A stretch of DNA of 57,186 nt, from positions 1 to 57,186 of the forward strand of contig CACDJC010000005.1 in assembly GCA_902552475.1 (NCBI GenBank), read 5' to 3'. A program made the translations under genes and the position numbers. The stretch's first letter is position 1, and each line of letters starts with the position of its first letter. The notes beneath the pieces are model-generated. The model searched no databases. It was not told the origin of the DNA and saw only the letters and a list, made by a program, of their open reading frames with translations. This stretch comes from an uncultured Pelagibacteraceae bacterium. Its GTDB lineage: Bacteria; Pseudomonadota; Alphaproteobacteria; Pelagibacterales; Pelagibacteraceae. Shown here piece by piece: positions 1-10,101 of the stretch.

Positions 1-128
1 ATTTATATAGCGTGTTAAGGAAAATAAAAAAAAATAAATTTAAGAGTATTGCAATAGAAAAAATTCCAAATAAAGGACTGGGCGAAACAATTAATGATAG
101 ATTAATCAGAGCATCAAAATTTTTATGA
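1..128 (+). CDS. C-terminal fragment of Sua5/YrdC-type threonylcarbamoyl-AMP synthase (partial)
   Basis: An open frame (codons starting at base 3) runs in from the left edge and stops with TGA at 126-128, so only the last 41 residues are present. The tail reads IPNKGLGETINDRLIRAS near its end, which resembles the 'IPxxGLGxAINDRLxRAA' C-terminus I know from alphaproteobacterial Sua5 proteins. That enzyme makes the threonylcarbamoyl-adenylate used for t6A37 modification of tRNA. Its stop overlaps the start of the next ABC transporter gene (ATGA). Identification rests on this short tail only, so another protein is possible. Confidence 0.55.
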   Translation, partial: LYSVLRKIKKNKFKSIAIEKIPNKGLGETINDRLIRASKFL

Positions 129-859
129 AAGATTTAGTAAAAGTAACAAACTTAAAAAAAAATTATGGATTAAAAGAAGCTGTAAAAGGAATATCATTTA
201 ATATCAAACAAAATGAAATTATAGGATTGCTTGGACCCAATGGATCAGGGAAAACTACAACTATAGGTATGATGCTTGGTTTGTTAAAACCATCTTATGG
301 GGAAATATTAATTGATGGAGTAAATATTGAGAAAAATAGAATAGAGATCCTAAAAAAAATAAATTTTATTTCTCCTTATATAGAATTGCCAAAAAAACTA
401 AAAGTAAAACAAAATTTAATTGTCTACGGAAAATTATATTCTGTTAAAAATTTAGATCAAAGAATTAATTATCTTGTTGAAAAGTTAAGGTTAGAAGATT
501 TATTAGATAGTGTCACAGGAGAATTGTCATCAGGACAAAAAAATAGAGTTAGTTTAGCTAAAGCATTAATAAATGACCCTGAAGTATTACTTTTAGACGA
601 ACCAACTGCTTCCTTAGATCCAGAAATTGGAGATTTTGTAAGAACATTTTTGGAAAATTATAAGAAGGAAAATAAAATATCAATTTTATTGGCTTCACAT
701 AATATGAATGAAGTCACAAGACTTTGTAAATCAATATTAATGATGAAAGATGGAATTATAATTGACAAAGGTGATCCAAATGAATTGATAAAAAAACATG
801 GAAGAAAAAACTTAGAAGAAGTCTTTCTAAAACTTACAAGGAGTAATGGTGAATTTTAA
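125..859 (+). CDS. ABC-2 type exporter, ATP-binding protein
   Basis: This 244-residue protein is a single ABC nucleotide-binding domain. Walker A is GPNGSGKT at residues 37-44, the signature is LSSGQ at 134-138, Walker B is LLLDEP at 155-160, and the switch histidine follows in ASH at 190-192. It should energise export by the membrane protein encoded immediately downstream, whose start overlaps this gene by 14 bases. The family (CcmA/NodI/DrrA-like) exports lipids, polysaccharides or drugs. The substrate cannot be told from the sequence. Confidence 0.93.
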   Translation: MKDLVKVTNLKKNYGLKEAVKGISFNIKQNEIIGLLGPNGSGKTTTIGMMLGLLKPSYGEILIDGVNIEKNRIEILKKINFISPYIELPKKLKVKQNLIVYGKLYSVKNLDQRINYLVEKLRLEDLLDSVTGELSSGQKNRVSLAKALINDPEVLLLDEPTASLDPEIGDFVRTFLENYKKENKISILLASHNMNEVTRLCKSILMMKDGIIIDKGDPNELIKKHGRKNLEEVFLKLTRSNGEF

Positions 860-1640
860 TAGAATGTATGGTCTATTTTTAAGACATTTTTATTTAATTA
901 CTAGATCTTTTCCAAGAATATTAGATTTAATTTATTGGCCAACAATTCAAATTACTTTGTGGGGATTTATATCAATTTTTTTTGCATCTAGTTCTTCTTA
1001 CTATAACAACGGAGTTGGAGTAATCCTAACATGCGCAATACTTTATGATTTTCTTTTTAGAACAAGTATTGGTTTTAATATGTTATTTTTAGAAGAAATT
1101 TATAGCAGAAATTTTACAAACTTATTTATTGCCCCAATAAAAATTCGAGAAATAATTTTTTGTTTAGTATTTACTGCCTTAATAAGGGCTTTAATTGGGC
1201 TGATACCAGCAATACTGCTTACATCTCCTCTTTTTGGTATATCAATATTAGATTTAGGCATTTATCTTTTTTTACTTTTTCTTAGTTTATATATATTTGG
1301 TGTAACGCTAGGAATATTAGTTTCAGCGGGACTATTAAGATTTGGACCTTCTTTCGAAAATATTGCTTGGTCAACAATGTTTTTATTGGCACCTTTCGGC
1401 TGCATATATTATCCAATTGAAATCTTGCCAGAATTTTTTCAAAAAATTGCTTATGGGTTGCCCCTAGTTTATATTTTTGAAGAAGCAAGAAATATACTAA
1501 TAAATCAAACAGTAAATATAAATAATATTTTAACAGCCCTAGGTTTAAATTTATTATATTTATCGATTTCAGTATCTTTGTTTTATTATTGTTTTTTTCA
1601 AGCAAGAAAAAAAGGTACATTAATCAATGTAGGGGAATAA
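846..1640 (+). CDS. ABC-2 type exporter, permease protein
   Basis: This 264-residue protein is very hydrophobic, with about six predicted membrane segments, a layout typical of the ABC2_membrane family (NodJ/DrrB-like). It starts inside the 3' end of the ATPase gene, so the two are almost certainly co-translated and form one exporter. A tRNA gene on the opposite strand follows five bases after the stop. The transported compound is unknown. Confidence 0.9.
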   Translation: MVNFNRMYGLFLRHFYLITRSFPRILDLIYWPTIQITLWGFISIFFASSSSYYNNGVGVILTCAILYDFLFRTSIGFNMLFLEEIYSRNFTNLFIAPIKIREIIFCLVFTALIRALIGLIPAILLTSPLFGISILDLGIYLFLLFLSLYIFGVTLGILVSAGLLRFGPSFENIAWSTMFLLAPFGCIYYPIEILPEFFQKIAYGLPLVYIFEEARNILINQTVNINNILTALGLNLLYLSISVSLFYYCFFQARKKGTLINVGE

Positions 1641-1644
1641 ATCG

Positions 1645-1718
1645 TGCGCCCGCAAGGAGTCGAACCCTGAACCTCCAGAGCCGAAATCTGGCGCTCTATC
1701 CAGTTGAGCTACGGACGC
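1645..1718 (-). tRNA. tRNA-Arg (anticodon TCG)
   Basis: The reverse strand folds as a full cloverleaf. The acceptor GCGTCCG pairs with CGGGCGC, the D stem is GCTC/GAGC, the anticodon stem CCAGA/TCTGG encloses loop TTTCGGC, and the T arm has loop TTCGACT. Anticodon TCG (complement of bases 1682-1684) reads CGN arginine codons. The discriminator is A. CCA is not encoded in the DNA and must be added after transcription. The gene lies antisense in the gap between the ABC permease and rluD. Confidence 0.96.
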
Positions 1719-1741
1719 ATATAGTATTAGTATTATAAATT

Positions 1742-2719
1742 ATGAAAAATATCATTAATTTAATAGCTGAAGATCAAGATAAAAATTTAAGAATAGACTT
1801 ATTTTTATCTAAAAAAAAAGAATTAAGCAGAACTAGAATAAAAAATTTAATTTTAGCAAAAAATCTAAAAATAAATAATAAAATTATAGAAGACCCATCA
1901 AAGAAAATATCAAAGGGAGATAAAATAATTTTTGAAATACCAGAGCCAAAAAAAGCATCATTAAAACCTTATAATTATAAATTGGATATTTTTTATGAAG
2001 ATAAAGATTTAATTGTAATTAACAAATCTTCAGGAATATCTATGCATCCAGGTGCAGGAAATTATGATAATACTTTGGTAAATGCTTTAATAAATTATAA
2101 CGGAAAAAAATTATCAAACATAGGTGATGAGCTCAGACCTGGAATCGTACATAGAATAGATAAAGATACCTCGGGTTTAGTTTTAATTGCTAAAAATAAT
2201 CTAAGTCACGAACATTTATCAAATCAATTTGCAAATCATACTATATCTAGAGTTTATCAGGCTTTAATATGGGGAAAGTTGAGACCACAAAATGGAATAA
2301 TAGAAACATTAATTACAAGAAGCTCAAAAAATAGACAAATGATGGAGGTAGGAATAAAAAAAGGAAAAAAATCAATCACAAATTATAAAACAATAGAGGT
2401 TTTTGAAAATAATAAAGTTCCTACTTTTAGTTTAGTAGAATGTGTTCTTGAAACAGGAAGAACTCATCAAATTAGAGTTCATATGAGTTATAAAGGAAAT
2501 AATATACTAGGTGATAAAAAGTATAAAAAAAAATATAAAAAATTTAAAAATATAGATCCTGATTTAGAACAATCTATTTTAAATCTAAATAGACAATTTT
2601 TGCATGCCAAAACTATTGGATTTAAACATCCTAGATCTGGAAAAAATTTAAGATATTCTTCAAAATTGCCAGAAGAATTAGAAAATATTTTAAAAAAGCT
2701 AAGAAATACTAGTAAATAA
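1742..2719 (+). CDS. rluD: Ribosomal large subunit pseudouridine synthase, RluD type
   Basis: The 325-residue protein has an N-terminal S4 RNA-binding domain (about residues 17-65) and an RluA-family catalytic domain. The motif HRIDKDTSGL at 137-146 carries the catalytic aspartate D140. RluD converts uridines of 23S rRNA helix 69 to pseudouridine during 50S assembly. Length and domain order match RluD rather than the shorter RluA. It lies directly upstream of rpoH on the same strand, a pairing also familiar from other Alphaproteobacteria. Confidence 0.92.
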   Translation: MKNIINLIAEDQDKNLRIDLFLSKKKELSRTRIKNLILAKNLKINNKIIEDPSKKISKGDKIIFEIPEPKKASLKPYNYKLDIFYEDKDLIVINKSSGISMHPGAGNYDNTLVNALINYNGKKLSNIGDELRPGIVHRIDKDTSGLVLIAKNNLSHEHLSNQFANHTISRVYQALIWGKLRPQNGIIETLITRSSKNRQMMEVGIKKGKKSITNYKTIEVFENNKVPTFSLVECVLETGRTHQIRVHMSYKGNNILGDKKYKKKYKKFKNIDPDLEQSILNLNRQFLHAKTIGFKHPRSGKNLRYSSKLPEELENILKKLRNTSK

Positions 2720-2762
2720 AGATGTTGTAATATTTTTAATCTTTATTAAATAAATATCTCCA

Positions 2763-3653
2763 ATGAGTACAACAACTTATAACTTACCGACTCTATCTAA
2801 TGAAGGTGGTTTGGCTATATATTTGGCACAAATAAAAAAATTTCCTATGTTAGATGCAGAAGAGGAATATATGTTAGCCAAAAACTGGCAAACAACCGGA
2901 AATGTTAAATCTGCTGAAAAACTTGTTACTAGTCATTTAAGATTAGTTGCTAAAATAGCAATGGGCTACAAAGGATATGGGCTTCCACTTAATGAAATGA
3001 TTTCTGAGGGCAATGTTGGTTTAATGCAAGCTGTAAAAAAATTTGAACCAGAAAAAGGTTTTAGATTAGCTACTTATGCAATGTGGTGGATCAAAGCTTC
3101 GATCCAAGAATATATACTACGTTCTTGGAGTTTAGTAAAAATTGGAACAACTACTGCTCAGAAAAAATTATTTTTTAATTTAAAAAAATTAAAAAATCAG
3201 ATTGCACCAAAATCAGAGGGTGATTTAAGAGACGAACATGTGAAAGATATCGCAAATAGACTTAATGTAAGTGAAGAAGAGGTTGTATCTATGAATAGAA
3301 GACTTTCAGGAAAAGAGCAGTCTTTGAACGCGCCTATAGGAGAAGATGGAGACGAATGGCAAGACTGGGTAGTTGATAAAGAAATGGATCATGAACTTAA
3401 ATTTGCGCAAAATGAAGAAATGGAGCAAAGAAAAGACTTGCTTACAGACTCAATTAAAATCTTAAATGATAGAGAAAAAAAAATATTATATTCAAGAAGA
3501 TTGACCGATGATCCGATTACTCTTGATGAACTAAGTAAAAAATTTAAAATTAGTAGAGAAAGAATAAGACAAATAGAAAATAAAGCATTTGAAAAACTAC
3601 AAAAGCATATGCTTAATTCTGCAAAATCAAAAAATTTGCTCCCAGCAAACTAA
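2763..3653 (+). CDS. rpoH: RNA polymerase heat-shock sigma factor RpoH (sigma-32)
   Basis: This 296-residue group 3-like sigma factor has the conserved N-terminus ending LAKNWQ, region 2 with [20 protein letters not shown], the RpoH-box sequence [12 protein letters not shown], and a region 4.2 helix-turn-helix ([16 protein letters not shown]). RpoH directs RNA polymerase to heat-shock promoters. The RpoH box distinguishes it from RpoD. Its stop codon overlaps the stop of convergent purA, so no terminator separates them. Confidence 0.95.
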   Translation: MSTTTYNLPTLSNEGGLAIYLAQIKKFPMLDAEEEYMLAKNWQTTGNVKSAEKLVTSHLRLVAKIAMGYKGYGLPLNEMISEGNVGLMQAVKKFEPEKGFRLATYAMWWIKASIQEYILRSWSLVKIGTTTAQKKLFFNLKKLKNQIAPKSEGDLRDEHVKDIANRLNVSEEEVVSMNRRLSGKEQSLNAPIGEDGDEWQDWVVDKEMDHELKFAQNEEMEQRKDLLTDSIKILNDREKKILYSRRLTDDPITLDELSKKFKISRERIRQIENKAFEKLQKHMLNSAKSKNLLPAN

Positions 3654-4942
3654 TTTTTAAAAGGATCTTCAAGTAATATAGTATCATTTCTTTCAGGGCT
3701 TGTTGATATACTTGAAATTTTTGTTTCTAAAAATTTTTCCAAATCTTTGACATAAACTTTTGCATTATCAGGCAAATCCTCAAATTTTTTGATACCTGCA
3801 GTAGATGTTTTCCATCCATTATATGTTTTGTATATCGGTTTTATTTTGACTTGTTCGTTAACAGCTGACGGCAAATAATCTATTTTTTTTCCATCTATTT
3901 CATACGCCACGCACATTTTTATTTCTTCTAATTCATCTAAAACATCAAGTTTGGTTAAAGCAATTCCATCAATTCCTGATATTTTAATAGTTTGTCTAAC
4001 TAAAACACCATCAAACCATCCACATCTTCTTTTTCTACTTGTGACAGTTCCAAATTCTTTTCCTCTTGTGCCTAAAATTTCTCCAATATCATCTTTTAAT
4101 TCTGTTGGGAAAGGTCCTTCTCCCACTCTGGTTGTATATGCTTTTGTTATTCCTAAAACATAATTTATAGAATTTGGACCACAACCAGAACCAGTTGCTG
4201 CTGATGAAGCAACTGTATTTGAAGATGTTACAAATGGGTATGTTCCATGATCTACATCTAACAATATTCCTTGCGCTCCCTCAAATAAAATTTTTTTTTT
4301 ATTTTTTTTAAATTCTTCAATTTTTTTCCAAACCGGTTTAGAAAATTTAAGTATTTTTGGTGCAATCTTTAACAATTCTTTCTTTAAATTTTCTTTTGTA
4401 AAAATATCTTTTCCTAAACCTTTCCTAATTGCATTGTGATGTATTAATACGTTATCTAATCTCTCATCAAGATTTTTCTCTGAAACTAAATCCATAACTC
4501 TAATTGATCTTCTTCCAACTTTATCTTCGTATGCTGGTCCAATTCCTCTTCTGGTAGTACCAATTTTTGATTTTCCTGCTGAGTCTTCTCGTATTTCATC
4601 CATTTCTTTATGAAATGGCAATATCAAAGTTGCTGACTCAGATACTATTAAATTATTTTCATCTACATTGACTCCTTTTGACTTTATTTCATCTATTTCG
4701 TCAAGAAGAGCCCAAGGATCAATTACTACACCATTTCCTATTACGGAAATTTTATTTTTTCTAACAATGCCTGAAGGTAATAATCTTAATTTATAAGTTA
4801 TTCCATCAATGACTAAAGTATGACCAGCGTTATGTCCTCCTTGAAATCTTATAACAATATCTGCCTCGCTCGAAAGCCAATCAACTATCTTTCCTTTTCC
4901 TTCATCTCCCCACTGAGAACCTACTACTACAACATTTTTCAT
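3650..4942 (-). CDS. purA: Adenylosuccinate synthetase
   Basis: The 430-residue protein carries the P-loop-like GDEGKGK at 12-18 with catalytic D13, and GGHNAGHT with H41. It also has conserved GIGPAYEDK and [15 protein letters not shown] blocks. PurA catalyses GTP-dependent ligation of IMP and aspartate, the first committed step to AMP. Full length. The start overlaps the thiD stop by four bases (ATGA), so it is translated in the same run as thiD. Confidence 0.97.
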   Translation of the reverse strand: MKNVVVVGSQWGDEGKGKIVDWLSSEADIVIRFQGGHNAGHTLVIDGITYKLRLLPSGIVRKNKISVIGNGVVIDPWALLDEIDEIKSKGVNVDENNLIVSESATLILPFHKEMDEIREDSAGKSKIGTTRRGIGPAYEDKVGRRSIRVMDLVSEKNLDERLDNVLIHHNAIRKGLGKDIFTKENLKKELLKIAPKILKFSKPVWKKIEEFKKNKKKILFEGAQGILLDVDHGTYPFVTSSNTVASSAATGSGCGPNSINYVLGITKAYTTRVGEGPFPTELKDDIGEILGTRGKEFGTVTSRKRRCGWFDGVLVRQTIKISGIDGIALTKLDVLDELEEIKMCVAYEIDGKKIDYLPSAVNEQVKIKPIYKTYNGWKTSTAGIKKFEDLPDNAKVYVKDLEKFLETKISSISTSPERNDTILLEDPFKN

Positions 4943-5751
4943 TTAAGTTTTTTTTTAATAGTAAATGTATTTAAATGGTTTATTGGTCCATGACCTTTGC
5001 CAAATTTAGGCCCTGAACGTATTGCATGGTTAACATAATTAATGGCCATTTCACAAGATTTCTTTAGAGTTTTTCCACAAGAATAGAATGTGGCTACAGC
5101 ACTTGATAATGTACAACCTGTACCATGCGTATTCTTAGTATTAAATCTTTTGCTATGAAACTTTACTATTTCATTTTTATTTAAAAAAATATCAGTAACT
5201 ATTTTTGATTTCAAATGTCCTCCTTTAATAAGAACATTTTTTGCACCAAGTTTTAAGATTTTATTTGCTGCAAATATCATATCTTCAATATTTAATATTT
5301 TTGTACTCGAAAGTATTTCTGCCTCTGGAATATTTGGTGTTATCAAAGAAACTTTTTTAATTAATTTATTCTTTAATATTTGAATTGATTTTTTATCAAT
5401 AAGTTTAGTTCCTCCTTTTGCTACCATAACAGGATCCAAAATAATTTTTTTAATCTTTATTTTATTTAAAGATTTAATTACAGAATTAATCACTGGTGGG
5501 GTGTGCAACATTCCAATTTTAATTGCATCTGGTTTAATATCTGTAGAAGTAAATTCAATTTGTCTTGATATTTCCTTTGCAGGAATAGAGATTATAGATG
5601 AAATACCAGTTGTATTTTGTGAAGTGACTGCGGTTATTGCCGACATTGCATAAGAGCCAAGAGAAGTAACTGTTTTTATATCTGCTTGTATTCCCGCGCC
5701 TCCAGATGAGTCAGATCCTGCAATAATTAAAACTTTAGATTTTATTTTCAA
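4939..5751 (-). CDS. thiD: Hydroxymethylpyrimidine/phosphomethylpyrimidine kinase
   Basis: The 270-residue ribokinase-fold protein has the ThiD N-terminal signature [17 protein letters not shown] (11-27) and the anion hole GTGC at 210-213. ThiD phosphorylates HMP and then HMP-P to HMP-PP, the pyrimidine half of thiamine. As I recall, SAR11 cells lack de novo HMP synthesis (ThiC) and depend on imported HMP, so this kinase would act on salvaged precursor. thiE is also in this window at about 25 kb, but thiC is not. Confidence 0.95.
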   Translation of the reverse strand: MKIKSKVLIIAGSDSSGGAGIQADIKTVTSLGSYAMSAITAVTSQNTTGISSIISIPAKEISRQIEFTSTDIKPDAIKIGMLHTPPVINSVIKSLNKIKIKKIILDPVMVAKGGTKLIDKKSIQILKNKLIKKVSLITPNIPEAEILSSTKILNIEDMIFAANKILKLGAKNVLIKGGHLKSKIVTDIFLNKNEIVKFHSKRFNTKNTHGTGCTLSSAVATFYSCGKTLKKSCEMAINYVNHAIRSGPKFGKGHGPINHLNTFTIKKKLK

Positions 5752-5752
5752 G

Positions 5753-7084
5753 TTACTTAATTGATTTTTTTACAATATTTACACATTTGTTAAGCAAAGC
5801 TTTATTTTCACTTTCACACATTATTCTTATTTTTGGCTCTGTGCCAGATTTTCTAACCAACATTCTGCCCTTACCTTTGACTAAATTATTTGCATTTTTT
5901 ATTGCTTTTTTGCATTTAATACTATGAATTACTGATTTATTTTTCACTTCTATATTTACAAGTAATTGTGGCGTTGGTATGAAATTCTTAAATAGGTCGC
6001 TCGCTTTTTTCCCTTTTCTCATTGAAAACAATATTTCTAAAGCAACCAGTAATCCATCTCCTGTTGTTGCAAATTTACCTAGAATTATGTGGCCAGATTG
6101 CTCACCACCTAAGTTAAATTTTTTTTTCTTCATCAAATCTTTTACATATCTGTCACCAACATTCGATCTTAAAAATTTTATTTTATTTTTAGCAAAAAAT
6201 TTTTCTAAACCATAATTAGACATTAAGGTTCCAACAACACCTCCTTTTAAAATTTTTTTTCTTTTCCATCTTTCTGCCAACATTGCAATTATTTTATCAC
6301 CATCTATAATATTACCTTTTTCATCACATATAATGATTCTATCTGCATCTCCATCTAAAGAAATTCCAATATGTGCCTTAGTTTTTTTTGTTAAATATCT
6401 AATTTTATTTGGAAAAGTAGACCCACATTTTTCATTTATATTAAGTCCATTAGGTGCAGTCCCGACTTCATAAACTACTGCTCCTAATGATCTTAATAAT
6501 TTTGGCCCAACTTTATAAGCTGCTCCATTTGCACAATCTATAGCGATTTTTAAACCTCTTAGATTAAATTGACTTGGAAAGTTTGATTTTAAAATTTCGG
6601 TATATTTTTCTGAACCATTCTCTAATCTTTTTACTCTTCCTAATATTTTTGGCTTTGATAATTTATCATTTATTCTTGAATCAATAAGCTTTTCTATTTT
6701 TTTTTCTATTTTATCAGATAATTTTAAGCCATCCGGACCAAATAATTTCAGTCCATTGTCATAGTAAGGATTATGAGATGCAGTGATCATTATACCCATA
6801 TTAGCTTTCATTTTTTTTGTAAGCATGGCCAATCCATTAGTTGGCAAAGGTCCAAAGGTATAAACATGTACTCCAGTAGAGGCCAATCCAGACACTAAAG
6901 CTGGTTCTAATGTATATCCGGATAATCTAGTGTCTTTAGCAATAATAGCAATTTGTTTACTCTTTTTTTGATTTTTAAAATATGTTCCGGCTGCCAATCC
7001 AAACTTAAAAAACATTTCTCCATTTATCTTTTCTTGATTTACTTTTCCTCTTATTCCGTCAGTTCCAAAATATTTTTTACTCAT
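5753..7084 (-). CDS. glmM: Phosphoglucosamine mutase
   Basis: The 443-residue alpha-D-phosphohexomutase begins with the family's FGTDGIRG motif. It has the phosphoserine loop TASHNP with S103 and the metal-binding loop DGDADR at 244-249. The C-terminal sugar-phosphate loop reads RKSGTEPKIRIM. GlmM converts glucosamine-6-P to glucosamine-1-P on the way to UDP-GlcNAc. UDP-GlcNAc feeds peptidoglycan, LPS and also the pseudaminic-acid genes at the right end of this window. The start overlaps the folP stop by one base. Confidence 0.97.
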   Translation of the reverse strand: MSKKYFGTDGIRGKVNQEKINGEMFFKFGLAAGTYFKNQKKSKQIAIIAKDTRLSGYTLEPALVSGLASTGVHVYTFGPLPTNGLAMLTKKMKANMGIMITASHNPYYDNGLKLFGPDGLKLSDKIEKKIEKLIDSRINDKLSKPKILGRVKRLENGSEKYTEILKSNFPSQFNLRGLKIAIDCANGAAYKVGPKLLRSLGAVVYEVGTAPNGLNINEKCGSTFPNKIRYLTKKTKAHIGISLDGDADRIIICDEKGNIIDGDKIIAMLAERWKRKKILKGGVVGTLMSNYGLEKFFAKNKIKFLRSNVGDRYVKDLMKKKKFNLGGEQSGHIILGKFATTGDGLLVALEILFSMRKGKKASDLFKNFIPTPQLLVNIEVKNKSVIHSIKCKKAIKNANNLVKGKGRMLVRKSGTEPKIRIMCESENKALLNKCVNIVKKSIK

Positions 7085-8136
7085 TACTTATAGTTTAATT
7101 TTTTAAATACCTTAATCCCTTGATTTATTTCATTAATATCATGCACTCTCAATATTTGTACACCTTGCTGTATACTAAAAATACAAGATGAAACTGTACC
7201 ACCAATTCTTTTATCACTATCATTTAATCTCGATATGTCTTTTATAAATTTTTTTCTAGAGAGACCTAACATTATTGGAAAACCCAAGGAATGAAAAATA
7301 GAAATATTATTAATTAGAGTAATATTATGTTTCAAATTTTTACCAAATCCAATTCCAGGATCTAATATTATGCTTTTGTGCTTAATGCCTTTTTTTCTAA
7401 TTAGTTTCAATTTTTCCTCAAAATAATCATATATATCAAGCAAAACATTTTTATAATTAGGATTAATTTGCATAGTTTTTGGTGTACCCTTTATATGATG
7501 AAGAACAAATGGTAATTTACTTTTTTTTAAAAGTTTTATTGTATCTTTATCATAGCTTAAGCCAGATATATCATTAATTAAATTTAATTTATAATTTAAA
7601 GCTTTTTTCATTACAAAACTTTTTCTAGAATCTAGAGAAACAAAAATTTTTTTCTTTTTTAAATATTTCATAGAATTTTTTATTCTATTCCATTCACTTA
7701 ATTCTTTAATTTCTTTTGAACCTGGTCTTGTTGACTCGCCCCCAATATCAATAATGTTTGCCCCGTCCCTTATTAGTTTATTTATTTGTTTTTTTGCTAA
7801 TTTAAATTTATTAAAATTACCACCATCAGAAAAACTATCAGGAGTAATATTTATAATGCCCATTAATATCGGAAATTTTTTTGGATTTAATCCTGGTATT
7901 TTTTTATTTTTACAAATATTTTTAATATCAACTAAAACTTTTTTTTTAATTTTAGTTGGAAGTTTATTAATATTTTTAATATTTATAATTTTTTTTGATT
8001 TTCGAGAAATTATCTCAATACAGTCAAAAGATATTGAGTCACTGCCACCTACAGATAATGACAATTTTTTTTTAATTTTTTCTTTTGAAGTTTTGTTATA
8101 ATAAAAATTACACGCTCTTGTGTAATATTTTTGCAT
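7084..8136 (-). CDS. folP: Dihydropteroate synthase with N-terminal extension
   Basis: The catalytic TIM-barrel domain begins near residue 90 with MGIINITPDSFSDGG (92-106), followed by DIGGESTRPGS. DHPS joins 7,8-dihydropterin-CH2-PP to p-aminobenzoate in folate synthesis. At 350 residues it is about 70-80 longer than the E. coli enzyme. Residues 1-88 form a lysine-rich extension with no motif I recognise. The position between ftsH and glmM is the usual alphaproteobacterial order. Confidence 0.93.
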   Translation of the reverse strand: MQKYYTRACNFYYNKTSKEKIKKKLSLSVGGSDSISFDCIEIISRKSKKIINIKNINKLPTKIKKKVLVDIKNICKNKKIPGLNPKKFPILMGIINITPDSFSDGGNFNKFKLAKKQINKLIRDGANIIDIGGESTRPGSKEIKELSEWNRIKNSMKYLKKKKIFVSLDSRKSFVMKKALNYKLNLINDISGLSYDKDTIKLLKKSKLPFVLHHIKGTPKTMQINPNYKNVLLDIYDYFEEKLKLIRKKGIKHKSIILDPGIGFGKNLKHNITLINNISIFHSLGFPIMLGLSRKKFIKDISRLNDSDKRIGGTVSSCIFSIQQGVQILRVHDINEINQGIKVFKKLNYK

Positions 8137-8141
8137 TAATG

Positions 8142-10034
8142 CTAATGTACTATTTTTGGTTTAAGGCCAATAGAACCTAAAGCTGAACTTTGGTCATCAT
8201 CTTCAACTTTTAAATCTTCTTTATTAGCTGGATATACATTTTTATTGATTAAATCCTCAATTTCTGAGCCAGTCAAAGTTTCATAAGTAAGTAATGCTTT
8301 TGCTAATTTGTGCAAGTCATCTTTTTTTTCACTCAATACCTTTTTTGCTCTTTCGTAGCCTTGTTCAACAAATTTTTTAATTTCTGAGTCTACTTTTTTT
8401 GCTGTTTCTTCAGACATATTTTGTTGTCTTGCAACCGATCTACCTAAAAATACTTCTTCTTCATTTTCCCCATAGGCTATAGGCCCTAATTCTTTACTTA
8501 AACCAGCTCTCATAACCATGGCTCTTGCTCTTTTTGTGGCTTGCTCAATATCACTTGAAGCTCCTGTGGTAACTTTATCATAACCAAATATTAATTCCTC
8601 TGCAACTCTCCCTCCCATAGCAATGGCCATTTGTGCATGTAACTGTTCTCTTGTTTGTGAAACTTCATCCTTTTCTGGTAACTGCATTACCATACCCAAT
8701 GCTCTTCCTCTTGGAATAATAGTTGCTTTGTGTATTGGATAGGCAGCTTTTTCATTAATAGTAACTATTGCATGACCTGCTTCATGATATGCTGTTAATT
8801 TTTTTTCTTCCTCAGTCATTACCATAGACCTTCTTTCGGCACCCATCATTACTTTATCTTTTGCTTCCTCAAATTCTTGATATGTAACTATTCTTTTATT
8901 TTTTCTCGCAGCAAGTAATGCTGATTCATTTACTAAATTAGCAAGATCGGCTCCTGAAAATCCTGGCGTTCCTCTTGCAATCGTTCGTAAATTTATATCT
9001 GGAGTCATAGATATTTTTTTTGCATGAACTTTTAATATTTTCTCTCTACCAATTATATCTGGCAAAGATACTACTACCTGTCGGTCAAATCTACCAGGTC
9101 GCAACAAAGCTGGATCTAAAACGTCTGGTCTGTTTGTGGCTGCTATTATTATAACACCTTCGTTTGTATCAAAACCATCCATCTCAACTAATAATTGATT
9201 TAAAGTTTGTTCTCTCTCATCGTTTCCTCCACCGAGACCCGCACCTCTACTTCTTCCAACTGCATCTATTTCGTCAATAAAAATAATGCAAGGAGAATGT
9301 TTTTTTCCTTGTTCAAACATATCTCTTACTCTAGACGCTCCAACACCTACAAACATTTCAACAAAATCAGATCCTGATATTGTAAAGAAAGGTACTCCAG
9401 CTTCGCCAGCAATTGCTCTTGCTAATAATGTTTTTCCTGTTCCTGGAGGACCTACAAGTAAACATCCTCTTGGTATCTTTCCACCTAGTCTACTAAACTT
9501 TCTTGGGTCTTTTAAAAATTCAACAACTTCTTCAACTTCTTCCTTTGCTTCTTCAACTCCAGCAACATCGTTAAAAGTAACCTTACCTTTAATTTCATTC
9601 ATCATTTTAGCTTTAGATCTTCCAAAACCCATTGCTCCACCTTTTCCGCCTTGCATTTGTCTCATAAAAAATATCCAAACAGCAATAAGTAAAAGCATTG
9701 GAAACCAAGAAAGTAATATGCCTAACAATGAAGGCATTTTTTCTTCAAGGGGGCTTGCTGAAATGCTAACACCTTTGTCACTAAGTTTTTGAATTAAATT
9801 TGGATCATCGGGAGCATAGGTAATAAATTGCTCTCCATTAGACATTACTCCTTTAATATTCTTTCCTTGAATTTCAACTTGAACAACTCTTCCATTATCT
9901 ACTTCTGATAAAAACTCTGAAAAAATAATATTATTTTTTTGACTCACAGATCCTTGTGGATTTTTAAACATATTATAAAGACCAATAGTCAATACAACTA
10001 TAATTCCCCACATTGCTAAATTTTTGAAATTCAT
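8142..10034 (-). CDS. ftsH: ATP-dependent zinc metalloprotease FtsH
   Basis: This 630-residue inner-membrane AAA+ protease has two N-terminal membrane segments (about 8-24 and 103-123) flanking a small periplasmic domain. Walker A is GPPGTGKT at 195-202, the Walker B region is [10 protein letters not shown] at 251-260, and the second region of homology follows. The zinc site HEAGH is at 417-421. FtsH degrades misfolded membrane proteins and regulators such as RpoH, whose gene is also in this window. Full length. Confidence 0.98.
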   Translation of the reverse strand: MNFKNLAMWGIIVVLTIGLYNMFKNPQGSVSQKNNIIFSEFLSEVDNGRVVQVEIQGKNIKGVMSNGEQFITYAPDDPNLIQKLSDKGVSISASPLEEKMPSLLGILLSWFPMLLLIAVWIFFMRQMQGGKGGAMGFGRSKAKMMNEIKGKVTFNDVAGVEEAKEEVEEVVEFLKDPRKFSRLGGKIPRGCLLVGPPGTGKTLLARAIAGEAGVPFFTISGSDFVEMFVGVGASRVRDMFEQGKKHSPCIIFIDEIDAVGRSRGAGLGGGNDEREQTLNQLLVEMDGFDTNEGVIIIAATNRPDVLDPALLRPGRFDRQVVVSLPDIIGREKILKVHAKKISMTPDINLRTIARGTPGFSGADLANLVNESALLAARKNKRIVTYQEFEEAKDKVMMGAERRSMVMTEEEKKLTAYHEAGHAIVTINEKAAYPIHKATIIPRGRALGMVMQLPEKDEVSQTREQLHAQMAIAMGGRVAEELIFGYDKVTTGASSDIEQATKRARAMVMRAGLSKELGPIAYGENEEEVFLGRSVARQQNMSEETAKKVDSEIKKFVEQGYERAKKVLSEKKDDLHKLAKALLTYETLTGSEIEDLINKNVYPANKEDLKVEDDDQSSALGSIGLKPKIVH

Positions 10035-10101
10035 AATGTTATAAAGTAAGAATTATTATTAAATTAACAAGTGTCATTTTGCGACATAATCTCTATATTT
10101 T

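Noticed and set aside
1282-1620. 112-residue minus-strand frame inside the ABC permease gene
   Set aside because: It is a shadow of the AT-rich permease frame, with no motif and no ribosome-binding site. The permease frame is clearly the coding one.
9286-9792. 168-residue plus-strand frame antisense to ftsH
   Set aside because: It lies wholly opposite the highly conserved AAA+ domain of FtsH, and its composition follows from the complementary codons. No homology is recognised.
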